Positions 1 to 9,039 of a DNA stretch of 49,683 nt are shown in pieces. The DNA comes from Herminiimonas sp. (GTDB lineage: Bacteria > Pseudomonadota > Gammaproteobacteria > Burkholderiales > Burkholderiaceae_D). The notes under the pieces are model-generated. The model was not told the DNA's origin. It saw only the letters and a program-made list of their open reading frames with translations, and made no database searches. Position numbers and translations under genes: made by a program. Location of the stretch: contig JAQGLW010000167.1 in assembly GCA_028292665.1 (NCBI GenBank), forward strand, positions 1 through 49,683, written 5' to 3'. Position 1 is the stretch's first letter; each line of letters begins with the position of its first letter.

Positions 1-1220
1 TCGACATGGGCGGCACCAGTACCGATGTGTGCCTGATCAAGAAGGGCGAACCCGCCAAGAAGAATGAGCGCCAGATGGGCGGTTTTCCGGTTCGCACCCG
101 CACGCTCGACATCCATACGATCGGCGCTGGCGGCGGCAGCCTGGCCTGGGTCGACGCGGGCGGCCTGCTGAAGGTCGGTCCGCAAAGTGCGGGCGCCTAT
201 CCGGGACCGGCTGCATACGGCCGCGGCGGCACGCGTCCCACGGTGACCGATGCCAATGTGGTGCTGGGACGCCTCAACCCGCGCGCGCTGTTGGGCGGGC
301 GCATGAAGATGTTTCCGGAAAACGCGCGAAAGGCATTCGATACCGAACTGGCCGGCTCCTTCAGCAGCGATGCCGTGAAAATCGCGGCCGGCATGCTGGA
401 AATCGTCAACGTCAACATGATCGGCGCGCTGCGGGTCATCTCGGTGGAGCAGGGCGAGGATCCGCGCGATTTCACGCTGGTCGCATTCGGCGGCGCCGGA
501 CCGCTGCACGCCGCCGAAGTGGCGCGCAATATCGGCATGCGCCGCGTGCTGGTGCCGCCGCGTCCCGGCTTGCTGTGCGCTCTCGGGCAGCTGCATGCGG
601 ACGTGCGCGGCGATTTCAGCCTCACCCGCATGGTAGCCGCATCGGTGGATCATCTGCCCGTGCTCAATGCGTCGCTTGAAGAGCTGCGCGCCCAGGGCAA
701 ACGCTGGATCGCCGGCGAAGCGGAAAAGCACGAGAAACCTGCGTACGAATGGCTGGCCGACTTGCGCTATGTCGGGCAGAACGGCGAACTGATTCTGCCG
801 CTGCCTCAGGAAAATCTGAATGCCGCAGATATTGAGAAATTGATCGACGGATTCGGTGAACGGCATGAGGCGATGTACGGCTACCGCCTGCCCGGCCATG
901 GGGTCGAGATAGTCACCTTGCGCCTGGTAGTGAGAGCCACGCGCGCCACGCCGCCGGCCGAACAGGCGCAACTGGCCGGCATGAAACTCGAGGACGCGGT
1001 GCTGGAAATGCGCGACGTCTGGTTCAGCGAAACCGGTTTTGTGAAGACGCCGGTGTACGACCGTACGCGGCTGCCGGTAGACTGCACATTCCGCGGTCCG
1101 GCAATCGTCGAGCAGATGGACACCACTACAGTAGTGCCTCCCGATACGACCGTAATGCATGACCGGTTCGGTTATTTACACATTGAAATGGAGCCGGCCG
1201 CAACCGGCAAGACGAGGTAA
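1..1220 (+). CDS. hyuA: Hydantoinase/5-oxoprolinase A subunit (HyuA family), 5' end missing
   Basis: The window opens inside this gene; about 405 C-terminal residues are present, out of a usual 680 or so. The ATG at position 6 is internal, because it lies in the conserved phosphate-binding motif DMGGTSTDV, which sits mid-protein in HyuA. Other family hallmarks are GAGGGS just after it, GPxSAGAxPGPAxYGRGG around residues 58-75 of the visible part, and the FGGAGPLHA motif near residue 160. HyuA-type subunits bind ATP and, with HyuB, open the ring of hydantoins, N-methylhydantoin or 5-oxoproline in the cytoplasm. The hyuB start lies 2 bases after this stop, so the two are cotranscribed. The exact substrate cannot be read from the sequence. 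Confidence 0.95.
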   Translation, partial: DMGGTSTDVCLIKKGEPAKKNERQMGGFPVRTRTLDIHTIGAGGGSLAWVDAGGLLKVGPQSAGAYPGPAAYGRGGTRPTVTDANVVLGRLNPRALLGGRMKMFPENARKAFDTELAGSFSSDAVKIAAGMLEIVNVNMIGALRVISVEQGEDPRDFTLVAFGGAGPLHAAEVARNIGMRRVLVPPRPGLLCALGQLHADVRGDFSLTRMVAASVDHLPVLNASLEELRAQGKRWIAGEAEKHEKPAYEWLADLRYVGQNGELILPLPQENLNAADIEKLIDGFGERHEAMYGYRLPGHGVEIVTLRLVVRATRATPPAEQAQLAGMKLEDAVLEMRDVWFSETGFVKTPVYDRTRLPVDCTFRGPAIVEQMDTTTVVPPDTTVMHDRFGYLHIEMEPAATGKTR

Positions 1221-1222
1221 TC

Positions 1223-2860
1223 ATGACGAAAAATGTCGATCCAATCCGCGCCGAAGTGGTGTCGCGCTTTCTCCTCGCCACTTCCGAGGAAATGGGCGCG
1301 ACTCTGATTCGCACCGCTTTTTCACCCAACATCAAGGAACGCGCCGATTGTTCGGCAGCGATTTTCGACGCGACCGGCCAGGTCATCGCGGTGGCGCAAC
1401 GCGTGCCTATCCATCTCGGCTCGATGGTGGGTGCGGTCGATGCAATTCTGAAGCGCTTCGACGTCAATGAAATCCGCCCCGGCGACATGTTCATGGCGAA
1501 CGATCCGTACAACGGCGGCGGTTCGCATCTCCCGGATATCAATGTCGTTGCGCCGGTATTCATCGACGGCAAGATCGTTGCGTTCGTCGCCAATATTGCG
1601 CACCACGCCGACGTAGGCGGCATGGTGCCCGGCAGCGAATCGGCGACCTGCAAGACGATTTTCCAGGAAGGCATCCGCATTCCGCCGGTGCGCGTGATGC
1701 GCGAAGGCGAAATCAACCGCGATGTGGTCGACCTCGTGCTGCTCAATTCGCGTACGCCGGATGAACGGCTGGGCGATCTGCGCGCGCAGTTTGCCGCCAA
1801 TGTCACCGGAGCGCGCAGCGTCGTTGCCCTGTTCGAGCGCTATGGGATGCAGGAAACCAACGATGCGATCGCGACCTATCTCGATTTCACCGAACGGCGC
1901 TTTGCCGCGGCCATCAACAGGCTGCCGCGCGGAAGCTACATCGCCGAAGATTTCCTGAGCGGCGACGACGAAGGCTTGCTGGCGCCGATCCGCCTCAAAA
2001 TGACGGTTGCCGAAGGCCGGCTCGAATTCGATTTCGAAGGCTCGGGGCCGCAGCTCAACAGCGCGCGCAATATTCCGCATCGCGCCTTGCTGGCGACCAT
2101 CTACACGGTCGCCAAGAGCCTGCTCGATCCCGAAGTTCCCGCCAACGCCGGGTATTACCGCACGCTGCATGTGAAAGCGCCGGCCGGTTCGCTGGTCGGT
2201 CCGATTCCGCCGGCAGCGGTTGGTTGCCGTTCGATTTCCTGCGGCGTGCTCGGTGACGTGATCGCTGCCGCGTTGTCGCAGGCGATGCCTGAAAAAGCGC
2301 TGGCCTGCAGCGGCCCGCATCACCTGCTGGTGTTCGCGGGTACCGATCCGCGCAATAACCAGTATTTCGTGAACTATGAAACCGTCGCCGGCGGCATGGG
2401 CGCGCGGGCAGTGCGCGACGGCACCGACGCGGTGCGCGTGCATGCATCCGGCGCATCCAATCTTCCGGTGGAAGCGCTCGAACATGCCTATCCGGTACGC
2501 ATCGAACGCTATTCGCTGTGGGAAGGCTCCGGCGGCAGCGGCCGCTATCATGGCGGCATGGGTGTGGTGCGCGACTATCGTGTGCTGGCCGACGATGTCG
2601 TGGTCAGCCTGTCTTCCGAGCGTCAGCATGTCGCTGCCATCGGCACCGCCAACGGCGGCGCCGGCGCGGCCGGACAATTCGTGCTGAATCCCGGCACGCC
2701 GACCGAAACCAGGCTGCCGTCCATGACAGCCGATGTGATGCTTCCGCGCGGCAGCGTATTGCGGGTCTGCACACCGGGCGGCGGCGGTTACGGCAATGCC
2801 GCCGAACGCGACGCCGCCGCCATCGCCCGCGACCGGCTTGAAGAGCGCATACCGGGCTGA
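1223..2860 (+). CDS. hyuB: Hydantoinase/5-oxoprolinase B subunit (HyuB family)
   Basis: Encodes 545 residues, the normal size for the HyuB/oxoprolinase B subunit. The N-terminal block shows the family features: the early RTAFSPNIKERADCS segment, the HLGSMVGAV segment, and the metal-site region GDMFMANDPYNGGGSHLPDI with a downstream HHADVGG. The C-terminal part ends in the glycine-rich CTPGGGGYGN block. It follows hyuA by 2 bases and precedes the aminotransferase-like gene by 12 bases, so all belong to one operon. With HyuA it should form an ATP-dependent cyclic-amide hydrolase. The gamma-glutamyltransferase-like gene 8 kb away makes 5-oxoproline or a related lactam one possible substrate, but this is inference. 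Confidence 0.95.
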   Translation: MTKNVDPIRAEVVSRFLLATSEEMGATLIRTAFSPNIKERADCSAAIFDATGQVIAVAQRVPIHLGSMVGAVDAILKRFDVNEIRPGDMFMANDPYNGGGSHLPDINVVAPVFIDGKIVAFVANIAHHADVGGMVPGSESATCKTIFQEGIRIPPVRVMREGEINRDVVDLVLLNSRTPDERLGDLRAQFAANVTGARSVVALFERYGMQETNDAIATYLDFTERRFAAAINRLPRGSYIAEDFLSGDDEGLLAPIRLKMTVAEGRLEFDFEGSGPQLNSARNIPHRALLATIYTVAKSLLDPEVPANAGYYRTLHVKAPAGSLVGPIPPAAVGCRSISCGVLGDVIAAALSQAMPEKALACSGPHHLLVFAGTDPRNNQYFVNYETVAGGMGARAVRDGTDAVRVHASGASNLPVEALEHAYPVRIERYSLWEGSGGSGRYHGGMGVVRDYRVLADDVVVSLSSERQHVAAIGTANGGAGAAGQFVLNPGTPTETRLPSMTADVMLPRGSVLRVCTPGGGGYGNAAERDAAAIARDRLEERIPG

Positions 2861-2872
2861 AAGGACAAGCAC

Positions 2873-4090
2873 ATGAATCGCAATACAAACGAGTCAAACG
2901 AGTTCGATCCGTTCAAGGCGGTACGCGCGGATTTTCCGGCTACCGAACGCTGGACATATACCGATGTCTCGGGCCGCGACATTCTGTCGAACAAGGTGCG
3001 CGCGGCAATCGACGCGCATCTCGACGAGCGTATGTACAACGGCGGCGACAAGGCGAAAATGTTCGCGCTGATCGAACGGGTGCGCGAAAAATATGCTCGC
3101 CTGATCAGTGCCGAAGCGGATGAAATTGCCTATACGAAAAATATTTCGGATGGGCTCAACATGGTCGCGACCGGTTTGCCGTGGCAACCCGGCGACAATG
3201 TGATTCTGTGCCCGGAACTGGAGCATCCGAACAACGTTTATCCTTGGCTCAACCTGCACCGCAAGGGACTCGAAACACGCATGGTCGACCCGCACAACGG
3301 CCATATTCCGATTGACGACATCGTCAAGCGGATCGATGCGCGCACATGCATCGTGACCGTGTCCAGCGTGTCTTTCGCACCCGGCTTCCGCACCGATATC
3401 GAAAGGCTCGGCCGCATTTGCCGCGAGCGCGGCATTTTCTTCCTGGTCGACGGCGCGCAGTCGATCGGCGTGATCAAGACCGATGTGCAGAATTCGTATA
3501 TCGACGGCCTCGCCGTGTCGACGCAAAAAGGCTTGCTCGGGTTGTACGGCATGGGCCTGCTCTATGTGCGGCGGGAATGGGCCGAGCGCATGCGGCCCGC
3601 TTACCTCGCGCGTTTCGGCGTCGACCTCGGCGATGCGCATGAGGCGGCAATGGACGGTTATGCCTACAAGCTGATGCCGGGCGCGCGGCGCTTCGATCTG
3701 GGCAATTACAATTTTCTGGCAACCGCCGCGCTGGACGCTTCGCTCGACCTTTTGCTGGAGATCGGCAGCGAGCGTATCGAGCGCTATCTCGCCATGCTCA
3801 GTCATGCGCTGGCACAGGGATTCATCGAACTCGGTGTTCCGGTATGCGGCGGCGCGCCGGGACCGCATATCACCAACATCGTGACGGTCGGCGTACTGGG
3901 CAATGGCAATCATGCCAGCGTCGAAGATCCGCGCATGAACGCGCTTGCCGCCCATCTGGTCGCCAACAACATCAAGTTTTCTCTGCGCCGCGGACTGTTG
4001 CGGTTTTCCTTCCATATTTACAACAACAAGGACGACGTCGAGCGCATTCTCGGCCTGACAAGTGCCTTCTTAAACAATGAAATACATTGA
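2873..4090 (+). CDS. Class V aminotransferase-fold PLP enzyme (cysteine desulfurase / isopenicillin N epimerase-like)
   Basis: A 405-residue PLP enzyme of fold type I. The cofactor-binding aspartate lies in FLVDGAQSIGV and the Schiff-base lysine is Lys219 in STQKGLLGLYG, as in the class V aminotransferase/NifS-like superfamily. The region around EHPNNVYPW is the substrate/PLP-contacting segment typical of the isopenicillin-N-epimerase-like branch. There is no signal peptide, so it should be cytoplasmic. The next gene starts 14 bases before this one stops, implying translational coupling with the threonine-synthase-like enzyme. The likely role is transfer or elimination chemistry on an amino acid released by HyuAB; the reaction itself cannot be assigned. 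Confidence 0.9.
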   Translation: MNRNTNESNEFDPFKAVRADFPATERWTYTDVSGRDILSNKVRAAIDAHLDERMYNGGDKAKMFALIERVREKYARLISAEADEIAYTKNISDGLNMVATGLPWQPGDNVILCPELEHPNNVYPWLNLHRKGLETRMVDPHNGHIPIDDIVKRIDARTCIVTVSSVSFAPGFRTDIERLGRICRERGIFFLVDGAQSIGVIKTDVQNSYIDGLAVSTQKGLLGLYGMGLLYVRREWAERMRPAYLARFGVDLGDAHEAAMDGYAYKLMPGARRFDLGNYNFLATAALDASLDLLLEIGSERIERYLAMLSHALAQGFIELGVPVCGGAPGPHITNIVTVGVLGNGNHASVEDPRMNALAAHLVANNIKFSLRRGLLRFSFHIYNNKDDVERILGLTSAFLNNEIH

Positions 4091-5207
4091 ACCGGGCACA
4101 GGGCGGACCTATCCGCTGGACCAACCTCGCTGGCGCGGCGACAGCGGCGCGTATCTCGATCTGGAACCGTCGCCCGGCTTGAAGCGAGCGGACATCGATC
4201 GGAATTGCCGCTCGATCTGGCGCTATGCGAAAGCGCTGCCGGTTGCGTTCAGCGACGCAGTCACCATGGGCGAGGGATGGACGCCGATCGTCGATGCAAT
4301 ATGGGATGGTGCGCCGGTGCAGTTCAAGCTGGAGTTCATGATGCCGACCGGATCGTTCAAGGACCGCGGCACCAGCGTGATGGTGTCGTACCTGAAACGT
4401 TACGGTGTGCAGCATGTGCTCGAAGATTCTTCCGGTAATGCCGGCGCATCGCTGTCCGCCTATGCGGCGCGCGCCGGATTGAAGTGCCGCATCCTGGTGC
4501 CGGAAACAGCGTCGTATAACAAGATCGTCCAGATTGCAGCCTGCGGCGCCGACGTGCGCATGGTGCCCGGCCCGCGCCAGGCGGTTGCGGACGAAGCAGT
4601 GCGCCAGGCCGATGAAATCTTTTACGCCAGCCATAACTGGCAACCGACTTTTGTCGAAGGCATCAAGACGCTCGCTTATGAAATCTGGGAGCAGTTCGGC
4701 TACGCAGTGCCGGACAATATCGTGATGCCGCTCGGTTACGGCAGTAATGTGCTGGGCTGCCGGCGCGGCTTCGAAGAATTGCTGCGCAACGGCGAAATCG
4801 ACCGCATGCCGAAACTGTTCGGCGTGCAGGCCGCGAATTGCGCGCCGCTGTTCGCCGCCTTTGCCGGCGGCGCAGAAGTCCCCGGCGCGGTTGAAGTCAG
4901 TCCGACCATTGCCGAAGGCGTGGCGTCATCGAAGCCGACACGCGGACGTGAAGTATTGCGCGACATACGCTACACCGGTGGCGCCGTTCTTCAGGTGGAC
5001 GAGGATGAAATCGTCTCTGCGCTACGCATGCTTGCGGCGAAAGGCTTGTTCGTGGAACCGACCAGCGCGGTCGCGGCGGCGGGTCTGTCGCAACTGCTTG
5101 GCAAAGGCATCGTCAGCGCGGCCCAATCGACCGTCGTGATCCTCACCGGCTCGGGCTTGAAGGCATCTTCCCAAATCGGGGAAAGTCTTCAGCTCGACTT
5201 TTCCTGA
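4077..5207 (+). CDS. Threonine synthase-like PLP-dependent enzyme (fold type II)
   Basis: A 376-residue member of the tryptophan-synthase-beta superfamily. Lys95 in PTGSFKDRG is the PLP lysine, SSGNAGAS is the phosphate-neighbouring loop, and a C-terminal TGSGLK closes the cofactor site. The protein lacks the long N-terminal region of housekeeping ThrC and sits in a catabolic operon, so it is more likely an amino-acid lyase, ammonia-lyase or beta/gamma-replacement enzyme than the biosynthetic threonine synthase. It overlaps the upstream aminotransferase-like gene by 14 bases. A RidA-family gene follows 24 bases downstream, which fits an enzyme that releases a reactive enamine/imine intermediate. 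Confidence 0.88.
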   Translation: MKYIEPGTGRTYPLDQPRWRGDSGAYLDLEPSPGLKRADIDRNCRSIWRYAKALPVAFSDAVTMGEGWTPIVDAIWDGAPVQFKLEFMMPTGSFKDRGTSVMVSYLKRYGVQHVLEDSSGNAGASLSAYAARAGLKCRILVPETASYNKIVQIAACGADVRMVPGPRQAVADEAVRQADEIFYASHNWQPTFVEGIKTLAYEIWEQFGYAVPDNIVMPLGYGSNVLGCRRGFEELLRNGEIDRMPKLFGVQAANCAPLFAAFAGGAEVPGAVEVSPTIAEGVASSKPTRGREVLRDIRYTGGAVLQVDEDEIVSALRMLAAKGLFVEPTSAVAAAGLSQLLGKGIVSAAQSTVVILTGSGLKASSQIGESLQLDFS

Positions 5208-5231
5208 AAAAAGCAGGAGGCAAGGCAGACC

Positions 5232-5627
5232 ATGCAATTCATAGAAACCGATACTGCGCCGTCGGCGGCAGGCCATTATTCGCAGGCGGTGGTGTCCAAC
5301 GGCCTGGTGTTCTTATCGGGCGTGCTGCCGATCGCGCCGGGCGGCGAACGGCATATTCCGCAAGGGATCGAGGCGCAGGCGCGGCAGGTGTTCGACAACA
5401 TGCGCAATATTTTGCACGCAGCCGGTTCCGGCCTCGATTGCCTGGTCAATGTGCAGGTTTTCATTCCTGACATCGCGCTGTGGCCGTCGGTCAATGCCAT
5501 CTATGGACAGATGCTCGGAACGCACAAGCCGGCACGCACGATCGTGCCGTGCGGCGCCTTGCATTATGACGCGTTGATCGAGATGAATGCCGTGGCTGTT
5601 ATCAAGCAAGCCACGCCGGAAAGATAA
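5232..5627 (+). CDS. RidA family (YjgF/YER057c/UK114) enamine/imine deaminase-like protein
   Basis: Encodes 131 residues, the standard length of the trimeric RidA fold. The N-terminal PSAAGHYSQAVVSNGLVFLSG and the C-terminal KPARTIV segment, with the arginine that holds the substrate carboxylate, are both present. The usual LP-x-x-x-L-V-E-I stretch after it reads GALHYDALIEMNAVAV. RidA proteins hydrolyse 2-aminoacrylate-like intermediates from PLP enzymes to ketoacids and ammonia. Its position directly behind two PLP enzymes supports that role here. A purine-rich AGGAGGC ribosome-binding site lies at 5215-5221. It appears to be the last gene of the hyuAB operon. Confidence 0.92.
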   Translation: MQFIETDTAPSAAGHYSQAVVSNGLVFLSGVLPIAPGGERHIPQGIEAQARQVFDNMRNILHAAGSGLDCLVNVQVFIPDIALWPSVNAIYGQMLGTHKPARTIVPCGALHYDALIEMNAVAVIKQATPER

Positions 5628-6130
5628 GCGCCGGGGCGATCCGCATTGGCGTTGGTAAAGCAGCACTGATTTGAACTTGAAACGCAGATGCGCGCAGGTG
5701 CGCGTCACAGCTTCTGGTGGAGACTCGCCCTTGGTAGCAAAAGATCAATGAAGCCGGCGGAGGTGCGCCAATTTCGTGCGGCCTTGCCCGTTTCGTTTAA
5801 CGGTTGTCGCGAACCGAAGGCGGCCTTTATGGTTCATACGTTGATAGATGCCTGTGTCGTGCCATTTTCGACGTCGGCTTGAACTGTTCTGGTGCTGCGC
5901 GATGCCGATTTACTGAAACTGACATGGCATAACATATGCATATTGAAACGGCCTTCGGGAGTATTCATGCAAATTTCTTAAAAATAGTTTTGAAATATCA
6001 ATTAGTCAAAAAAATTTCCGAATGGTTAAATCAAATGCATTCCGGTTGCAAATAGCGAAGGACAATGCATGCAGCGCCCGCGTTCGCGCAGGTTATTTGA
6101 ACCGAAAATTTACGAAAAAACATCTGAGAC
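5628..6130. other. Gene-free interval between the hyu operon and an ABC importer
   Basis: About 500 bases in which I find no supportable gene. The second half (roughly 5930-6125) is clearly more AT-rich than the surroundings and probably contains the promoter of the importer that starts at 6131. A TGGCAT-N5-ATGCA element at 5925-5940 has the GG-N10-GC spacing of sigma-54 promoters but an imperfect -12 box, so I do not call it. No convincing terminator hairpin follows the RidA gene. Confidence 0.5.
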
Positions 6131-6940
6131 ATGAATCAAAATATCAATCCGCCTCTTCCCGGATCGAGTCCGCTGCTTGAAGTGCGGGGCGTTACCCTGC
6201 AATACAAGACGCGCGATCATCTGGTGACGGCAACTTACCGTGTTGACTTCGATGTATTCAAATCGGATCGCTATGTGTTGCTCGGGCCCTCCGGATGCGG
6301 CAAGTCGACCCTGCTTAAAGCGGTGGGCGGCTATATCAAGCCGGTGGAAGGCAGCATGCGGCTCCATGGCGAAGTGATCACCAAACCGGGCCCGGATCGG
6401 GTATTCGTTTTTCAGGAATTCGACCAGTTGCTGCCCTGGAAGACGGTCAAGGAAAACGTCATGTTCGCGCTAACTTCCAGCGGCCGCTTTACCGGCCGCG
6501 CCGCGGAGGACAAGGCGATGCAGTACATCGAAAAGGTAAATCTCGGCAAGTTTGCCGACAGCTATCCGCACACCCTGTCGGGCGGCATGAAGCAGCGGGT
6601 TGCCATCGCGCGCGGCATGGCGATGGAGCCGGACATTCTGCTGATGGACGAACCGTATGCGGCGCTCGATGCGCTCACGCGGCAAAAAATGCAGGACGAA
6701 TTACTGCAGCTGTGGGACGAGACGCACTTCACCATTCTGTTCGTCACGCACTCGATTCCAGAAGCGGTCAAGGTGGGTAACCGGATTCTGCTGCTGTCGC
6801 CGCATCCCGGGCAGGTCAAGGCGGAACTCAACAGCACCGGTAACGATGATATCGATCCGCGCACCGGAAAAAAACTGTCGGATGAAATTCACGACATGCT
6901 GTTCCTCGACAAGGTTGAGGAGGATGCCGTCCATGAATAA
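6131..6940 (+). CDS. ABC transporter ATP-binding protein, nitrate/sulfonate/taurine type
   Basis: A 269-residue ATPase with Walker A GPSGCGKST, Q-loop FQEFDQLLPW, signature LSGGMKQR, Walker B ILLMDEP and a switch histidine in VTHS. The FQ-x(4)-LLPW Q-loop is characteristic of the SsuB/TauB/NrtD group that energises import of small sulfur- or nitrogen-containing compounds. The permease gene starts 8 bases before this stop and the binding-protein gene follows, completing a three-gene importer. Substrate specificity cannot be told from the ATPase. Nearby hydantoin genes make a nitrogen-containing substrate plausible. Confidence 0.93.
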   Translation: MNQNINPPLPGSSPLLEVRGVTLQYKTRDHLVTATYRVDFDVFKSDRYVLLGPSGCGKSTLLKAVGGYIKPVEGSMRLHGEVITKPGPDRVFVFQEFDQLLPWKTVKENVMFALTSSGRFTGRAAEDKAMQYIEKVNLGKFADSYPHTLSGGMKQRVAIARGMAMEPDILLMDEPYAALDALTRQKMQDELLQLWDETHFTILFVTHSIPEAVKVGNRILLLSPHPGQVKAELNSTGNDDIDPRTGKKLSDEIHDMLFLDKVEEDAVHE

Positions 6941-7802
6941 CAGAATTGAATTGGCGGTGCGCCCTGAAATCAGGCGCAATACCAGCAAAGACTTCGACGT
7001 GGTGGAACAACCGCGCCCGGTCTGGGAAAAGTTGTGGGACAACGCTTATCTGCGCAAGAGCGTGCTGTTGCTGTTGCTGGCGGCGCTCTGGCAAGTTTAT
7101 GCCACCATGCTGAACGAGCCGCTGCTGTTCCCGAAATGCAGCGATACCCTGATCGCGCTTTACCATGGAGTGGTCGATGGCGTGATTCCGGCCCGGGTCT
7201 GGTTCTCGATCAAACTGCTGTTGCAGGGTTATTCGATCGGCATGGTTTTGGCAGCCTTGCTGGCCACCTTCGCAATCAGTACCCGCATCGGCAACGATCT
7301 GCTGGAGACACTGACCTCGATGTTCAATCCGCTGCCGGCGATCGCATTGCTGCCGCTGGCGCTGATCTGGTTCGGCCTGAGCAATGGCAGCGTGATGTTC
7401 GTGCTGGTGCATTCGGTGTTGTGGCCGGTGGCGCTCAACATGCATTCCGGTTTCAGGTCGGTGTCGCCGACGCTGCGCATGGTGGGCCGCAACTACGGCT
7501 TGAACGGCTTCAGCCTGGTGGCCCGGATTCTGGTGCCGGCAGCGTTTTCAAGCATTTTGACCGGGCTCAAGATCGGCTGGGCGTTCGCATGGCGTACGCT
7601 GATCGCGGCGGAATTGGTGTTCGGCGCCAGTTCCGGCACCGGCGGCCTCGGCTGGTTCATTTATGAAAACAAGAATCAGCTGGAAATCGCCAACGTCTTT
7701 GCCGGACTGTTTTCCGTGATTCTGATCGGTCTGATCGTCGAGGGATTGATCTTCAAGGCAATCGAACGCAAGACCGTGCGCAAGTGGGGAATGCAATCGT
7801 AA
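6933..7802 (+). CDS. ABC transporter permease, nitrate/sulfonate/taurine type
   Basis: A 289-residue inner-membrane protein with about six hydrophobic segments, belonging to the SsuC/TauC (BPD_transp_1) group. The cytoplasmic coupling loop is visible around residues 180-200 (RMVGRNYGLNGFSLVARILVP). The reading frame is open further upstream, but I chose the ATG at 6933: it has an AGGAGG ribosome-binding site at 6918-6923 at good spacing, while the ATG at 6924 directly abuts that site. It overlaps the ATPase gene by 8 bases, so the two are translationally coupled. Confidence 0.93.
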   Translation: MNNRIELAVRPEIRRNTSKDFDVVEQPRPVWEKLWDNAYLRKSVLLLLLAALWQVYATMLNEPLLFPKCSDTLIALYHGVVDGVIPARVWFSIKLLLQGYSIGMVLAALLATFAISTRIGNDLLETLTSMFNPLPAIALLPLALIWFGLSNGSVMFVLVHSVLWPVALNMHSGFRSVSPTLRMVGRNYGLNGFSLVARILVPAAFSSILTGLKIGWAFAWRTLIAAELVFGASSGTGGLGWFIYENKNQLEIANVFAGLFSVILIGLIVEGLIFKAIERKTVRKWGMQS

Positions 7803-7882
7803 TGCAGGCATCGTAGTCAGCACATTGTTTTACCGGATAACGAATCGGGTGACCTCAATTTTTTTAATGAATGGAGCAAGTG

Positions 7883-8890
7883 ATGAAGTTTGACCGCCGA
7901 TTGTTTATTGCTGCAGCATGCGCAGTCCTGGGATGCAGCAGTGCCCTGGCCGAAGTAAACCAGGTTCGCATTGTCAAGCTGTACGGTCTGGCATTCGTGC
8001 CGTTGATGGTGATGGAAGATCAGAAGCTGGTCGAGAAGCATGCCAAGGCAGCCGGTCTGGGCGACGTGAAAGGCGTATATCTCACGTTGAGCAATCCATC
8101 GACGGTCAACGAAAGCCTGCTTTCCGGAAATGCGGATATCGGCAGTAACGGTCCGCCGTCGGTCTTGACGATCTGGTCCCGCACCAAAGGTACCGGCAAC
8201 GAGATCAAAGGCATGGCCGGCACGTTTACCTCGCCGATGTGGCTGAACGTCACCAACCCTGCGATCAAGAGCATTCGCGATTTCACTGAAAAGGACAAGA
8301 TCGCCGTCAGCTCGGTCAAGGTCTCGATCCCGGCGATCATCATGCAGATGGCGGCAGCCAAGGAATGGGGCAAGGAAAATTACGCCAAGCTCGATGCCAT
8401 ATCGGTGTCGATGGCGCACCCGGACGGCCTTGCCGCCTTCCTGTCGAAGCGCGACATCACCGCGCACTTCACGTCGCCGCCATACATGTACCGAGAACTG
8501 GAGCAGCCGGGCGTGCACCGCATCCTGAACTCGGATGATGTGATGGGCGGGAAAAGCTCTTTCTCGTTAATTTATTCGAGCAGCAAGTTCCATGATAACA
8601 ATCCACGCACTTACAAGGCGGTGCTTGCGGCATTCACCGAGGCGATCGACTTCATCAACAAGGATAAAAAGGCGGCAGCCGAAACCTATCTGAAAATCTC
8701 CGGTGACAAGACGATCTCGCTGGCCGACGTCCAGAAGCAGCTCGAAGATCCGAACCTGGTCTTTACCACCTCGCCTTATGGCGTTAAAAAGTTTGCCGAC
8801 TTCATGTTCGACACAGGCTCGATCAAGCACAAGCCGAACAGCTGGAAGGATGTGTTCTTCCCTGAAATTTACAACGTGCCGGGAAGCTGA
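7883..8890 (+). CDS. ABC transporter substrate-binding protein, NitT/TauT (NMT1/SsuA-like)
   Basis: A 335-residue periplasmic binding protein. The first 27 residues form a signal peptide (MKFDRRLF, a hydrophobic core, then SALAEV with cleavage probably after SALA). The mature part begins with VRIVKLYGLAFVPLMV, the ligand-entry segment of the NMT1/SsuA family, and has the LSGNADIGSNGPPSV loop that contacts substrate. The start at 7883 is preferred over 7871 because a GGAGCAAG ribosome-binding site precedes it. It lies 80 bases behind the permease and completes the importer. The ligand is unknown. Confidence 0.92.
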   Translation: MKFDRRLFIAAACAVLGCSSALAEVNQVRIVKLYGLAFVPLMVMEDQKLVEKHAKAAGLGDVKGVYLTLSNPSTVNESLLSGNADIGSNGPPSVLTIWSRTKGTGNEIKGMAGTFTSPMWLNVTNPAIKSIRDFTEKDKIAVSSVKVSIPAIIMQMAAAKEWGKENYAKLDAISVSMAHPDGLAAFLSKRDITAHFTSPPYMYRELEQPGVHRILNSDDVMGGKSSFSLIYSSSKFHDNNPRTYKAVLAAFTEAIDFINKDKKAAAETYLKISGDKTISLADVQKQLEDPNLVFTTSPYGVKKFADFMFDTGSIKHKPNSWKDVFFPEIYNVPGS

Positions 8891-8907
8891 ATAAGGCAGA
8901 GCCGGTT

Positions 8908-8942
8908 CGGCGGCCTTCTTGCGCATGATGCGCAAGCGTCGC
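8908..8942 (+). other. Inverted repeat behind the importer operon
   Basis: A 9-bp perfect inverted repeat, CTTGCGCAT / ATGCGCAAG (8918-8926 and 8928-8936), is flanked outside by complementary CGGCG and CGCCG. It can fold into a hairpin just after the binding-protein gene and about 100 bases before the porin. There is no T-run, so it may stabilise the upstream mRNA or act as a weak terminator or an operator for the porin. Its function is not determined. Confidence 0.5.
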
Positions 8943-9039
8943 CGTGCTGGAGGAGGAAACCGGGTAATGCCGGTCAGGGCGTTGCCGGCAACAGGCGCGC
9001 TCAAAGCAAGTTCAATTTTATAAACTGGGGAATTATCTA

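Noticed and set aside
1322-2872. Open frame of 516 codons on the minus strand opposite hyuB
   Set aside because: It is antisense to a complete HyuB gene with no domain or ribosome-binding site.
5688-5882. 64-codon open frame between RidA and the importer
   Set aside because: No ribosome-binding site, no family similarity and an unusual residue composition.
5925-5940. Sigma-54-like element upstream of the first importer
   Set aside because: GG-N10-GC spacing is correct, but the -12 box is ATGCA rather than TTGCA and no activator repeats are seen. In an AT-rich tract this can be chance.
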